Shown here one piece after another: positions 17,599 through 25,988 of a stretch of DNA of 64,000 nucleotides (the stretch's first letter is position 1; every line of letters starts with the position of its first letter). Source of the DNA: JAOZPE01 sp964601275. Its GTDB lineage: Bacteria; Krumholzibacteriota; Krumholzibacteriia; JAJRXK01. Below the pieces are notes generated by a model. That model had not been told where the DNA came from. It did no database searches and saw only the letters and a program-made list of their open reading frames with translations. Position numbers and translations under genes: made by a program. The DNA lies in NCBI GenBank assembly GCA_964601275.1, contig CAZRMV010000006.1, positions 62,001 to 126,000 of the forward strand, read 5' to 3'.

Positions 17599-18258
17599 TC
17601 AGGCTGAGGCCCAGTGTCCGAGCGCCTCCCGCAGGCGTCGCACCGCCGAGTCCACCGAGGGGGCCGTCAACAGGGCCGAGGCCACGGCCACTCCCCGAAA
17701 GCCGTACCGTCCCAGGGCGGGGAGGTTTTCCGCGGTGATCCCCCCGATGGCGAATATCGGCAGTGTAGTGGCCTCCCTGGCCTCGGTCAACGCCTCCCCC
17801 CCGATCACCCGGCTCCGGGCGCGGGTGGCGGTGGGATGGATCGAGCCGATCCCCAGGTAGTCCACCCCATCCGGGGTGGCCGCCACCTCGGAGGGGTCGT
17901 GGGTCGACCACCCCACCAGGACGCCGGGTCCCAGCAGCGAACGCGCCGCCCGTATCGGCAGATCGTGCTGGCCCAGGTGGACCCCGTCCGCCCCCGAGGC
18001 CAGGGCCACATCGACCGCGTCGTTGAGGATCAGGGGAACTCCCGCCTCGCGGCAGCGGGGCAGAAGCCGGCGGGCCCAGTCGAGGAACCGTCCTCCCGGC
18101 ACCTCCTTCGCCCGCAATTGCAGGAGATCGACCCCGGCTTCCAGCAGTCGTTCCCCGGTCGTCACCAGCTCCTCGGCGTGGACCAGTCCGGCGTCGAGGA
18201 TTGCGTACAGCATCGGGGGGCCGGGCTGTCCCAGTCGGGCAGTGAAGGGATGCGCCAT
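17599..18258 (-). CDS. thiE: Thiamine-phosphate synthase
   Basis: 219-aa TIM-barrel enzyme joining HMP-PP and thiazole phosphate to make thiamine phosphate. Visible family motifs are LLQLRAKE, LILNDAVDVALASGADGVHLGQ, the GIGSIHPTATR loop and the phosphate-binding FAIGGITAEN. It lies 2 bp downstream of accC. No TPP riboswitch is present in front of it. The TATRARSR loop deviates from the usual TxTK(x)D. A TenI-like role is possible but less likely because the HMP-binding ND and HLGQ motifs are intact. Confidence 0.88.
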   Translation of the reverse strand: MAHPFTARLGQPGPPMLYAILDAGLVHAEELVTTGERLLEAGVDLLQLRAKEVPGGRFLDWARRLLPRCREAGVPLILNDAVDVALASGADGVHLGQHDLPIRAARSLLGPGVLVGWSTHDPSEVAATPDGVDYLGIGSIHPTATRARSRVIGGEALTEAREATTLPIFAIGGITAENLPALGRYGFRGVAVASALLTAPSVDSAVRRLREALGHWASA

Positions 18259-18260
18259 GC

Positions 18261-19634
18261 TCAGGCCTCCGCGGCGGCCATGGCCTCCTTCAGATGATCC
18301 ATCCTCTCGTCGATGTAGGCGGTGGTCGCCTTCCCCTCCTGGAAGACCTCGTCGTTGAGAACCTGCAGGTGGAAGGGGATCGAGGTGGCCACTCCCTCGA
18401 TGACCAGCTCACTCAGCGCCCGGCGCATGCGCGCGATGGCCTCCTGACGATCCTCCCCGTGGCAGATGAGTTTCCCGAGCAACGAGTCATAGTGGGGGCT
18501 GACCACGTAGTCCGCGTAGATGTGGGTGTCCAGGCGCACGCCGGGTCCTCCCGGTGGATGCAGGGCCATGATCTTGCCGGGCGTCGGCGCGAAATCCCGC
18601 GCGGGATCCTCGGCGTTGACCCGGCACTCGATGGCGTGACCGCGGATGACGATTTCGTCCTGGCGATGGCGAAGGGGCTCCCCGGCGGCGATGCGGATCT
18701 GTTCCTTGACGATGTCCAGCCCGGTGACCATCTCGGTCACCGGGTGCTCCACCTGGATCCGGGTGTTCATCTCCATGAAGTAGAAGCTCCCGTTCTCGTC
18801 GAGCAGGAACTCGATGGTGCCGGCCGAACTGTAGTCGACCTTCCGGGCCAATCGCACCGCGGCTTCTCCCATTTTCTCCCTGAGCTCGGGACCGACCGCC
18901 GGCGAGGGGGCTTCCTCGATGAGTTTCTGATGGCGCCGCTGGATCGAACAATCGCGTTCGCCCAGGTGGAGAATACCTCCGTGAAGATCGCCGAGGATCT
19001 GGATCTCGACGTGCCGCGGCCGCAGGATGAGTTTCTCCAGGTAGAGAGCGCCGTTCTTGAACGCGGCTTCCGCCTCGTTGCTCGCGGTCACCACGGCCTT
19101 GCGCAACTGGTCCTCGTCGAACGCCGGTCGCATTCCCTTGCCCCCGCCCCCGGCAACCGCCTTCACCATCACCGGGTATCCGATGTTCTCCGCCACCTTC
19201 ACCGCTTCGTCGGCGTCCTTGACCACACCGGCCGAGCCCGGGACCACCGGAACCCCGGCTTCGACCGCGGCTTGGCGGGCCGAGTTCTTGTCTCCCATCC
19301 GCGAGATGATCTCGGCCGAGGGCCCGATCCAGGTCAACTCGCAGGATTGCACGATGTCCGCGAATTCCGGATTCTCGGCCAGGAAACCGTAGCCGGGGTG
19401 GATGGCGTCGGCTCCGCTGATCTCCGCCGCCGCCATCACGTGCGGGATGTTGAGATAACTCTCGGAGGAGAGATGTCCCCCGATGCACACCGATTCGTCG
19501 GCGAACTTGACGTGCAGTGAATCGGCGTCGACGGTGGAATGGACCGCTACCGTCCGGATCCCCAGTTCACGGCATGCCCGCATCACCCGGAGGGCGATCT
19601 CCCCCCGATTCGCCACGAGAACCTTCTCGATCAT
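18261..19634 (-). CDS. accC: Acetyl-CoA carboxylase, biotin carboxylase subunit
   Basis: 457-aa ATP-grasp enzyme that carboxylates biotin on AccB. Start ATG at 19634 (MIEKVLVANRGEIA) with CGGGAG upstream. Glycine-rich ATP loop GGGGKGM at 162-168, HVEIQILGD and FMEMNTRIQVEHPVTE are intact. The N-terminal NRGEIA signature is canonical for biotin carboxylase. Normally accC directly follows accB; here the pilT-like gene at 19788-20960 separates the two. Confidence 0.96.
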   Translation of the reverse strand: MIEKVLVANRGEIALRVMRACRELGIRTVAVHSTVDADSLHVKFADESVCIGGHLSSESYLNIPHVMAAAEISGADAIHPGYGFLAENPEFADIVQSCELTWIGPSAEIISRMGDKNSARQAAVEAGVPVVPGSAGVVKDADEAVKVAENIGYPVMVKAVAGGGGKGMRPAFDEDQLRKAVVTASNEAEAAFKNGALYLEKLILRPRHVEIQILGDLHGGILHLGERDCSIQRRHQKLIEEAPSPAVGPELREKMGEAAVRLARKVDYSSAGTIEFLLDENGSFYFMEMNTRIQVEHPVTEMVTGLDIVKEQIRIAAGEPLRHRQDEIVIRGHAIECRVNAEDPARDFAPTPGKIMALHPPGGPGVRLDTHIYADYVVSPHYDSLLGKLICHGEDRQEAIARMRRALSELVIEGVATSIPFHLQVLNDEVFQEGKATTAYIDERMDHLKEAMAAAEA

Positions 19635-19709
19635 GCTGCTCTCCCGAAGCTGAAGCGCCTGCAGGGCCCTGGAAAGGATGAAGATGACCGATCCGGTGGA
19701 AAACGGCAA

Positions 19710-19735
19710 GCCCCGGAGCGGCTTTGCTCCGGGGC
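19710..19735 (-). terminator. Stem-loop downstream of the pilT-like gene
   Basis: A perfect 10-bp GC-rich stem (19710-19719 with 19726-19735) closes a six-base loop, lying between the pilT-like stop and accC. On the minus strand it is followed by TTGCCGTTTT, an interrupted U-run. It is probably an intrinsic terminator or attenuator that separates pilT transcription from accC. Confidence 0.6.
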
Positions 19736-19787
19736 CATCATCCGCCCGGCGATCCAGAACGGATCGGGCCGGCAGGCGCAGGCGCTT

Positions 19788-20960
19788 TCACAGCTTCACG
19801 AAGTCTTCGGCGCCCCCGGTGATGTTGGGACTTCCCTCGCCCTCGGGGGTGTTCTCGAAACGGTCCCAGGAGGAATCGCTTGCTCCGGTGATTCCCTTCA
19901 CCCGCAGGCTGAACTCGTGGGGATTGCTCGAGGCCCGCATCGCTTCGTCCAGGGTGATGATCCCCTGCTTGAACAAGGCCATCAACGATTGGTCGAAGGT
20001 CTGCATCTGGTAGGCCACATAACCCTCGGCGATCGCATCGGCGATCATGTGGGTCTTCTGGGGATCGGCGATGTATTCCTGGATGGTCGACGTGGTCACC
20101 ATGATCTCGACCGCCGGCACCCGCCCTGCGCCATCCGCCCGACGGATCAGGCGTTGACTGATGATTCCCTTCAGGGTGTTCGCGAGCAGGAGACGGATCT
20201 CCTCGTGCTGGTGGGGCGGGAAGAAGGAGATGATCCGTTGGATGGTCTGCGGCGCATCGATGGTATGCAAGGTGGAGAATACCAGGTGGCCGGTGTCCGC
20301 CGCGGTCAGCGCGGTCTTCATCGTCTCCGCGTCACGGATCTCGCCGATGAGGATCACGTTGGGATCCTGGCGCAGGATATGGCGCAGCGCTTCCATGAAC
20401 GTGGCGGTGTCCGTACCGACCTCCCGCTGGTTCACGATGCTCTTCTTGTCCCGGTGGAGGAACTCGATGGGATCCTCGATGGTGATGATGTTCACCGGCA
20501 ACTCGGAGTTGATGACATCGATCATCCCCGCCAGAGTGGTGGATTTTCCGGAACCGACCGTTCCGGTCACCAGGATCAGGCCGCGGGGTTTCATGGCCAG
20601 GTCCCGGACCACTGGAGGCAGGCCCAACTCATCGAGAGGCTGGATCTCCACCGGCACATGCCGGAAGACCATGGCCACGCTGCCCCGTTGGACGTAGAAG
20701 TTGGCTCGGAAACGGGCCAGTCCGGGAACGCCGAAGGCGAAATCGACTTCGCGGGTGGTCTCGAAGATGTCCAGTTGCACCGGGGTCAGCACCTGCTCCA
20801 CGATCTGTTGCATGTCCCTCGGCACCGGGATGTCGAATTCCTCCATGGGCTGAAGATGCCCGTTCACCCGCACCGTGGGGCGCAATCCGACCTTCAGGTG
20901 CAGATCGCTCGCTCCCAGATCGATCATGCGTTGCAGAACGTCCTTGATGTTGATCGCCAT
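19788..20960 (-). CDS. pilT: PilT/PilU-family twitching motility ATPase, second copy
   Basis: 390-aa hexameric secretion-ATPase-fold protein predicted to drive pilus retraction. N-terminal PAS-like domain (LGASDLHLKVGLRPTVRVNG), Walker A GTVGSGKS at 133-140, Asp-box ITIEDPIEF, Walker B ILIGEIRDAET and HLVFSTLHT. The C-terminus has TTSTIQEYIADPQKTHMI where canonical PilT has an AIRNLIRE motif, so it is closer to PilU or PilT2. The canonical PilT is at 63713-64000. Start ATG 20960 with GGGAGTGG upstream. Odd placement between accB and accC, with hairpins on both sides. Confidence 0.88.
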   Translation of the reverse strand: MAINIKDVLQRMIDLGASDLHLKVGLRPTVRVNGHLQPMEEFDIPVPRDMQQIVEQVLTPVQLDIFETTREVDFAFGVPGLARFRANFYVQRGSVAMVFRHVPVEIQPLDELGLPPVVRDLAMKPRGLILVTGTVGSGKSTTLAGMIDVINSELPVNIITIEDPIEFLHRDKKSIVNQREVGTDTATFMEALRHILRQDPNVILIGEIRDAETMKTALTAADTGHLVFSTLHTIDAPQTIQRIISFFPPHQHEEIRLLLANTLKGIISQRLIRRADGAGRVPAVEIMVTTSTIQEYIADPQKTHMIADAIAEGYVAYQMQTFDQSLMALFKQGIITLDEAMRASSNPHEFSLRVKGITGASDSSWDRFENTPEGEGSPNITGGAEDFVKL

Positions 20961-21068
20961 GACTTTGCTCCACTCCCGGTAGGATCTGGTTCTTCCCCAT
21001 GGTTTCCCGTCGTTCCTCCCCGGGGAGGATCCCGGAGAGGGCGATAAATCCACTACTCCGCGAGCAAA

Positions 21069-21090
21069 CGGCGGTCCAAACGGACCGCCG
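21069..21090 (-). terminator. Stem-loop downstream of accB
   Basis: Perfect 9-bp stem (21069-21077 with 21082-21090) closing an AAAC loop, in the 199-bp gap between accB and the pilT-like gene. Read on the minus strand it is followed by TTTGCTCG. It may terminate or attenuate transcription after accB. Confidence 0.5.
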
Positions 21091-21159
21091 CGGAAGGAAG
21101 AAAGCCCGGGATCCCGCCCACCGGTCGAGGATGCAGAGGGTGGGCTGGTGCCGGAGGGT

Positions 21160-21612
21160 TCAGCTCGTGGGTTCCAGCAGGAAGAGAGGCTGTCCGAACT
21201 CGACCGGCTGGGCGTTTTCCACCAGGATCTCCCGGACGACCCCGGAGAACTCCGCCTCGATCTCGTTCATGAGCTTCATCGCCTCGACGATGCAGAGGAC
21301 ATTGCCCGCCTCCACGCGGTCCCCGACGCGGACATAGGGATCGCTTTCCGGACTGGGCGCCCGGTAGAAGGTTCCCACCATGGGACTGGTCACTTCCTTC
21401 AGGCCCTCCGGACGGGCCGCCGGCTGCGGCGCGACCGGCGCCGCCCCCGGGGCTTCCGCCACCGGCGCCGGCGGGAGGTGGACCGGCTGCCGGGCCACCG
21501 CTCCCCCACCCTTGCTGATGCGGATCGTCTCTCCGCGGTTGGAAAGTTCGAGTTCGTCGATGCCGCTCTCTTCGACCAGCTCGATCAGTTCCTTGATCTT
21601 GTCCAGATCCAT
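21160..21612 (-). CDS. accB: Biotin carboxyl carrier protein of acetyl-CoA carboxylase
   Basis: 150-aa biotin carrier. The C-terminal biotinyl domain has EAMKLMNEI with the biotin-accepting lysine at 113; a proline/alanine-rich flexible linker spans about 40-72 and an N-terminal helical region precedes it. GGAG precedes the ATG. It follows efp by 25 bp, the common efp-accB pairing, but accC is displaced beyond the pilT-like gene. Confidence 0.96.
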   Translation of the reverse strand: MDLDKIKELIELVEESGIDELELSNRGETIRISKGGGAVARQPVHLPPAPVAEAPGAAPVAPQPAARPEGLKEVTSPMVGTFYRAPSPESDPYVRVGDRVEAGNVLCIVEAMKLMNEIEAEFSGVVREILVENAQPVEFGQPLFLLEPTS

Positions 21613-21637
21613 GGGTGCTCCTCGGTCTCGTCTGCGC

Positions 21638-22195
21638 TCAGACCCTTGAAAGATACTTGCCGGTACGCGTGTCGATGCGGATCGTCTCGCCTTCCTCGAT
21701 GAACAGCGGCACCGTCACCACCAATCCGGTGGATACCGTGGCCGGCTTGGTGCCCCCTTGCGCGGTGTCGCCGCGCACGCCGGGATCGGTCTTGATCACT
21801 TCCAACTCGACGAAGTTGGCGACCTCCACCGTGATGGGCCGTCCGTCCCGGGTGAGGACCTTCACCATATCGTTTTCCTTGAGATACGGCAGGGCGTCGG
21901 AAAGCGCCTCGGCGGTCAGCTGGATCTGCTCGTAGGTCGCGGTGTTCATGAAGTGATAGAGATCACCATCGTGGTAGAGATACTGGAATTCCTGCGCTTC
22001 CAGACGCACCTCCACGACCTTCTCTCCGGCCCGGAAGGTCTTGTCGATCACCTTTCCGTTCTCGACGTTCTTCAGCTTGGTCCTCACGAAGGCGCCGCCC
22101 TTGCCCGGCTTGACGTGCTGGAATTCCACGATCGTCCACAACCCCGAATCCATCTCGAGCACGAACCCGTTTCGAAAATCGCTCGTATCCGCCAT
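21638..22195 (-). CDS. efp: Translation elongation factor P
   Basis: 185-aa three-domain factor that relieves ribosome stalling at polyproline stretches. The modification loop is KPGKGG with the acceptor lysine at 32, a lysine-type EF-P expected to be lysylated by EpmA or modified otherwise; no modification enzyme lies in the window. Start ATG 22195 after AGGAAGAGAGG. The C-terminal IRIDTRTGKYLSR is the canonical EF-P signature. A candidate promoter lies about 110 bp upstream. Confidence 0.96.
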   Translation of the reverse strand: MADTSDFRNGFVLEMDSGLWTIVEFQHVKPGKGGAFVRTKLKNVENGKVIDKTFRAGEKVVEVRLEAQEFQYLYHDGDLYHFMNTATYEQIQLTAEALSDALPYLKENDMVKVLTRDGRPITVEVANFVELEVIKTDPGVRGDTAQGGTKPATVSTGLVVTVPLFIEEGETIRIDTRTGKYLSRV

Positions 22196-22304
22196 GGCCT
22201 CTCTTCCTGTCCGCTTCCACTGGTTTCCGCGTCCCGCCGCCGCACCCCGGCTCAGCTGCGCCACCCACGGCATCCTTCCGGCCCCGCGAGGAGCAGATTG
22301 CAGT

Positions 22305-22332
22305 ATCCTATGCCGCTTGGTGCGGGCCGCAA
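22305..22332 (-). promoter_or_regulatory. Candidate sigma-70 promoter of efp-accB
   Basis: On the minus strand TTGCGG (22332-22327) is separated by 16 bases from TAGGAT (22310-22305) in the 147-bp gap between aroQ and efp. The -35 is a moderate match and spacing is slightly short. This is a prediction from sequence alone. Confidence 0.35.
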
Positions 22333-22342
22333 GTGGGGCCCT

Positions 22343-22783
22343 TCAATTCTCCTGCGCACGAAGGTGGTCGGTGAGCGCCCTCAAGCCAAGGAGATAGCTC
22401 TCGGCCCCGAAGCCCATGATGATACCCACCGCGATGTCCGAGAGCAAGGTGGTGTGGCGAAAGGGCTCCCGGCCCAGGATATTGCTGCAATGGACTTCCA
22501 CGAACGGCAGGTCCACCGCCAGGAGGGCGTCGCGCAAGGATACGCTGGTGTGTCCCAGACCGGCCGGATTCACCACGAAACCCGCCGAACTGGTGCTTCG
22601 CTGGATACAGTCGATGAGTTCTCCTTCGTGATTCGATTGGAAGGTGTCGATCTCGATCGAGAGCTCCTTCGCAAGCGCTTCGAGCGCGTGGTCGATCTCG
22701 GCCAGGCCCCTTCGGCCATAGATGGACGGCTCCCGGCTTCCCAGCAGGTTCAGGTTCGGGCCGTGCAGGACCTGGATGTGCAT
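22343..22783 (-). CDS. aroQ: 3-dehydroquinate dehydratase, type II
   Basis: 146-aa dodecameric type II dehydroquinase of the shikimate pathway. HGPNLNLLG at the N-terminus, the REPSIYG segment with the catalytic tyrosine (Tyr22), SNHEGELID, and the NPAGLGHTSVSLRDAL loop, in which the usual aromatic Y/F before the T/GHT is replaced. The ATG at 22783 gives exactly the usual family length and good spacing to GGGAGG; an ATG nine bases upstream sits too close to that site. AroB, the preceding enzyme, is at 23785-24858. Confidence 0.94.
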   Translation of the reverse strand: MHIQVLHGPNLNLLGSREPSIYGRRGLAEIDHALEALAKELSIEIDTFQSNHEGELIDCIQRSTSSAGFVVNPAGLGHTSVSLRDALLAVDLPFVEVHCSNILGREPFRHTTLLSDIAVGIIMGFGAESYLLGLRALTDHLRAQEN

Positions 22784-22808
22784 GGTCACCATTCCTCCCG
22801 GCGGCGTC

Positions 22809-23732
22809 TCAGGCCCCGCCCTTGTGCCGCTTCTCCACCCACGACCGGAAGCGGCGTTCATCTTCTCCTTCCGGACCACCCTGGTCGGGCTCACCGGCTT
22901 GCTCGGGGCTTTGCTCCTCGGAAGGTCGCGCCGCTTTGGGCTCCGGCGGGGTCTCCAGGTTCTCGACCTTCTCCTCGAGAGCGGAGGATCCGTCCGCCTG
23001 GAAACGGTCCTTCAGACGGGAGAGCTCGTCCTCGATGGCGGCCACTTTCGCCGCGACCCCGGGAGCGTCGGGATGCCGCTGGAGAACCGAACGGTACATC
23101 TCCAGGGCCTTCGCCTTGAACCCCTGCTCGTAGTACACGTCCGCCAGGGTCACGGTCACGATGGTCTGCCCCTCGAAGATCCCCTCCGGATCGAAGTCCT
23201 TCGGATCGTTCTGCAGATCCTCGTTGCGGCTCACCGCGGTCAGGACCTGCGCGTCCTCGGGCGGGGACTCGGCAGACTCCTCCCCGGCGGAAGCCATCAG
23301 CACCTCCGCCGGCTCCTCCTCCCCATCGGTCCACGGCGCTTCCTCGCGGGAGTCCGATTCCGCCTGGGGGTCGAGCTCCAGGAGCAGCTTCCGGTAGCGC
23401 TCGACCTCCTCGGGGTCACCCCTCCTCTGGGCGAGTTGCTCCAACCCCCTCAGCGCCACCAGGTTCTCCGGATCGAGGGAGAGTACGGTCTCCAACGCGG
23501 TCCGGGCCTCCTCGTCCTCGCCTCGATCCAGATGGATCCGGCCCAGGATGACGAAGCCGCTGCTGTAGTCGGGGTGGCGGGCCAGGCCATCCACGCACAA
23601 CCGGTAGGCCTCTTCCAGGCGCCCGAGCTTGCGATAGCAGTCGGCCAGGGGGGCGAAGAGCCGCCCCGAAGGGTTTTCCTCGTAGCGCGCGAGGAGCCGA
23701 TGCAGTTCGTCTTCCAGATTGCGAGCGGGCAC
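22809..23732 (-). CDS. TPR-repeat protein, acidic
   Basis: About 307 aa, cytoplasmic by appearance (no signal peptide). Two tetratricopeptide blocks: residues about 10-110 (RLFAPLADCYRKLGRLEEAY; YSSGFVILGRIHLDRGEDEEA) and about 190-230 (TLADVYYEQGFKAKALEMY), joined by a strongly acidic linker; the tail is Glu/Pro/Gln-rich and ends in RRFRSWVEKRHKGGA. The GTG at 23732 has better spacing to GAGGAG than the GTG at 23738. It lies between aroB and aroQ. Likely a protein-interaction scaffold; partner unknown. Confidence 0.75.
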   Translation of the reverse strand: MPARNLEDELHRLLARYEENPSGRLFAPLADCYRKLGRLEEAYRLCVDGLARHPDYSSGFVILGRIHLDRGEDEEARTALETVLSLDPENLVALRGLEQLAQRRGDPEEVERYRKLLLELDPQAESDSREEAPWTDGEEEPAEVLMASAGEESAESPPEDAQVLTAVSRNEDLQNDPKDFDPEGIFEGQTIVTVTLADVYYEQGFKAKALEMYRSVLQRHPDAPGVAAKVAAIEDELSRLKDRFQADGSSALEEKVENLETPPEPKAARPSEEQSPEQAGEPDQGGPEGEDERRFRSWVEKRHKGGA

Positions 23733-23747
23733 GGCCACGACTCCTCG

Positions 23748-23765
23748 TCGGCGGGCGCCCGCCGA
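23748..23765 (-). terminator. Palindromic stem-loop between aroB and the TPR gene
   Basis: An 18-bp perfect palindrome able to form a 7-bp stem with a GCGC loop, directly upstream of the TPR-gene ribosome site. No U-run follows on the minus strand, so it may act as an RNA structure affecting translation or stability rather than as a terminator. Confidence 0.3.
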
Positions 23766-23784
23766 GCGGATCCAGGGGAGGTCT

Positions 23785-24858
23785 TCAGCTCTTCAGGCTC
23801 TGCAGCGCCTGGCCCAATTCCGACCACTCAATGGTGTGGCCGACCGTAGCCGAGCCGATTCCTTCCGTCAAGACCATCCTGACCCTGCGGTCCCACACCT
23901 TCTTGTCGTAACCCACTGTCACCAAAGCAGTTTCAGGATCCAACGAAGGGACCCCCCGAGGCAGACCCAGCCGTCCGAGGAGATCGACGACCCGGGTGGT
24001 GGTGCCCGAGGGAGCCAACCCCCGGGTCTGCGAGATGCGCAACGCGCCGATCATCCCCAGGGCCACCGCCTCCCCGTGGTGCAGGCGGGGCCGTACGCTG
24101 GCCTCCAGGGTGTGCCCCAGGGTGTGACCGAAGTTCAGGATCTCGCGCGGGCCCTTTTCCAGGGGATCCGACTCGACCACCTTGCGTTTCACTTCGATCG
24201 CGCGCATCAGCACTTCGCCCCAGAGATCCCGTTCCCCCGGAAGCAGGGTCTCGGCGCGCTCCTCCAGGAGCTCGAACAGTCCGGGGTCGGCGATGATCGC
24301 GCACTTGACCACCTCGGCGAGCCCACCCGAGCGATGCCGCCGGGTCAGGGTGTCCAGAGCCTCGATGGCACCATACACCCCCACCGGCTGATGGAAGGCC
24401 CCGATGAGATTCTTCAACCCGTGGGCGTTCACCCCGGTCTTGCCTCCCACTGCCGAGTCGGCCAGGGAGATCACCGTGGTGGCCAAGGGGCACCAATCGA
24501 TTCCCCGCATGTAGGTCGCGGCGAAGAACCCGGTGAGGTCGCCCACCGTTCCACCCCCCAATGCCACCACCAGGGTGCGCCGATCGACACGCGCCTGGAG
24601 GGCGCGCCCCACCATGGCGTCGAGGTGGCGCAGGTTCTTGATGCGTTCCCCACCCTCGATCTCCACGACCTCCTTGCGCTCGGCCACGGTCAACCCGGCC
24701 AGGGCATGCGGCTGATGGACCAGGACCTTGCGATCGGCGACCACGAAGATCCGGCGGTCCGGGTTGTCTTCCCGCAATGCGTCCCATGCCTCGGGGAAGG
24801 TGGCGCGGAGACGGACCGGGTAGGGGGGCTCAAGCCCAACGGAGGTATCGTAGATCAT
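23785..24858 (-). CDS. aroB: 3-dehydroquinate synthase
   Basis: 357-aa NAD- and Zn-dependent enzyme converting DAHP to dehydroquinate. Nucleotide-binding GGGTVGDLTGFFAATYMRG, the VISLADSAVGGKTGVN loop, the metal-binding Glu in GGLAEVVKCAII and histidines in NFGHTLGHTLE and HHGEAVALGM are present. Start ATG 24858 (MIYDTSVG). Genes for aroB and aroQ are here, and aroK and aroC at 47533-49262, so four shikimate-pathway genes lie within 27 kb. Confidence 0.95.
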   Translation of the reverse strand: MIYDTSVGLEPPYPVRLRATFPEAWDALREDNPDRRIFVVADRKVLVHQPHALAGLTVAERKEVVEIEGGERIKNLRHLDAMVGRALQARVDRRTLVVALGGGTVGDLTGFFAATYMRGIDWCPLATTVISLADSAVGGKTGVNAHGLKNLIGAFHQPVGVYGAIEALDTLTRRHRSGGLAEVVKCAIIADPGLFELLEERAETLLPGERDLWGEVLMRAIEVKRKVVESDPLEKGPREILNFGHTLGHTLEASVRPRLHHGEAVALGMIGALRISQTRGLAPSGTTTRVVDLLGRLGLPRGVPSLDPETALVTVGYDKKVWDRRVRMVLTEGIGSATVGHTIEWSELGQALQSLKS

Positions 24859-24886
24859 GTTCCACCGGCGCAGACTTCGGCCCGGG

Positions 24887-25918
24887 CTAAGGGTGCAGGG
24901 TTTCGGCGACCGCCATCGCCTCGCGGATGAAGGGATGCTTGCGCATTCCCGGAGCGTAGGTGAGGACGTTGATTCCGTAGAGCCGTTTCTTCTTCGGCGC
25001 ATAGAGGAAGAAGGTGCGAAAGGGTCCGCCGTAGTCCTTGTCCTTGGCTTCCCAGAAACCCGACAGCGTCAGGAGTTTGCGTCCGGCGAAGTCCACCTTC
25101 GACCATTGGAAGCCCCCGGCTTCCTGCAGCCTCTGATTCAGATACTTCTCCCCCCAGCGACGACGCAACTCCAGGAGCTGCTTCCGGTCGTCCAGGAGAG
25201 TGCTGTCCGCGTTGTCCAAGTAGTACACGCTCGCGGTGCGGGTGGGACGGACTGCGGCCACTTCGACCAGTCCCTCCCCTTCTCCCACCTGGAACACCGA
25301 CTCGTGGTAACTGGCGGGAATCTGCCAGTCGAAATGCATCTCGCGCCGGATCCTGGCCTCCAGGGCGTCCTCGTGCCCGTTCGTCATCAGGTACCGGAGA
25401 ATCCGCGTCCGGTTCTCCCGCGCGATGCGATCGACCAGCAACTGGACGTTCCGGGCAAGGGAGCTCTGCATCAGACCCCGGTCACGCCCGGCGATGAAGT
25501 AGACCAGCTGATTGCGGCTGTACACGTCGGGCACGACCGCGATGAACAGGTTCTTGTGCCGTCGGTCGCTGAGGGTGGTTCCTCCCAGGCGGCGTCTCAG
25601 CTCCCTGCTGGCCGGATCATCCCCGTTGAGCAAACCCACGATGATGAGGTTCTTGTAGACCTGGGCGTTCCGGCGATCCGCCCAGTCGAAGAGATCGACG
25701 TTGAACAGGGGTTCCGGCTTGATCGCGTAGCTCACTTCCACCGAAAGGCTCTTCTTCAGTTGCCGCGCGACCGGAGCGAGAACCGGCATTTCAGTAAGAA
25801 TGGCGACATCGGAATAGGAGCCAACCGCCGACCCGAGGGGACGGCCCGAGTCGCATGCCGTCACGGCAAGGATCACCAGGGCCAGCAAGAGAGCGAGCAG
25901 CAGACGAACCGCGCGCAT
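24887..25918 (-). CDS. DUF4837-family lipoprotein
   Basis: 343-aa predicted lipoprotein (signal ending VTAC, Cys22). The body matches the DUF4837 family, known mainly from Bacteroidetes and relatives and without assigned function: FNVDLFDWADRRNAQVYKNL, SRNQLVYFIAGRD and IPASYHESVFQVG. A perfect GGAGGTGAA ribosome site precedes the ATG. It lies directly downstream of the ECF sigma/anti-sigma pair with a 70-bp gap, so it may belong to that regulon. Family assignment is from pattern memory, not a search. Confidence 0.72.
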   Translation of the reverse strand: MRAVRLLLALLLALVILAVTACDSGRPLGSAVGSYSDVAILTEMPVLAPVARQLKKSLSVEVSYAIKPEPLFNVDLFDWADRRNAQVYKNLIIVGLLNGDDPASRELRRRLGGTTLSDRRHKNLFIAVVPDVYSRNQLVYFIAGRDRGLMQSSLARNVQLLVDRIARENRTRILRYLMTNGHEDALEARIRREMHFDWQIPASYHESVFQVGEGEGLVEVAAVRPTRTASVYYLDNADSTLLDDRKQLLELRRRWGEKYLNQRLQEAGGFQWSKVDFAGRKLLTLSGFWEAKDKDYGGPFRTFFLYAPKKKRLYGINVLTYAPGMRKHPFIREAMAVAETLHP

Positions 25919-25988
25919 GGCTTCACCTCCGGGTGGGGGGTTGCCACGTTCCCCGGATACCAGTTATGCGCGATCGGAGCCTCTTTGG

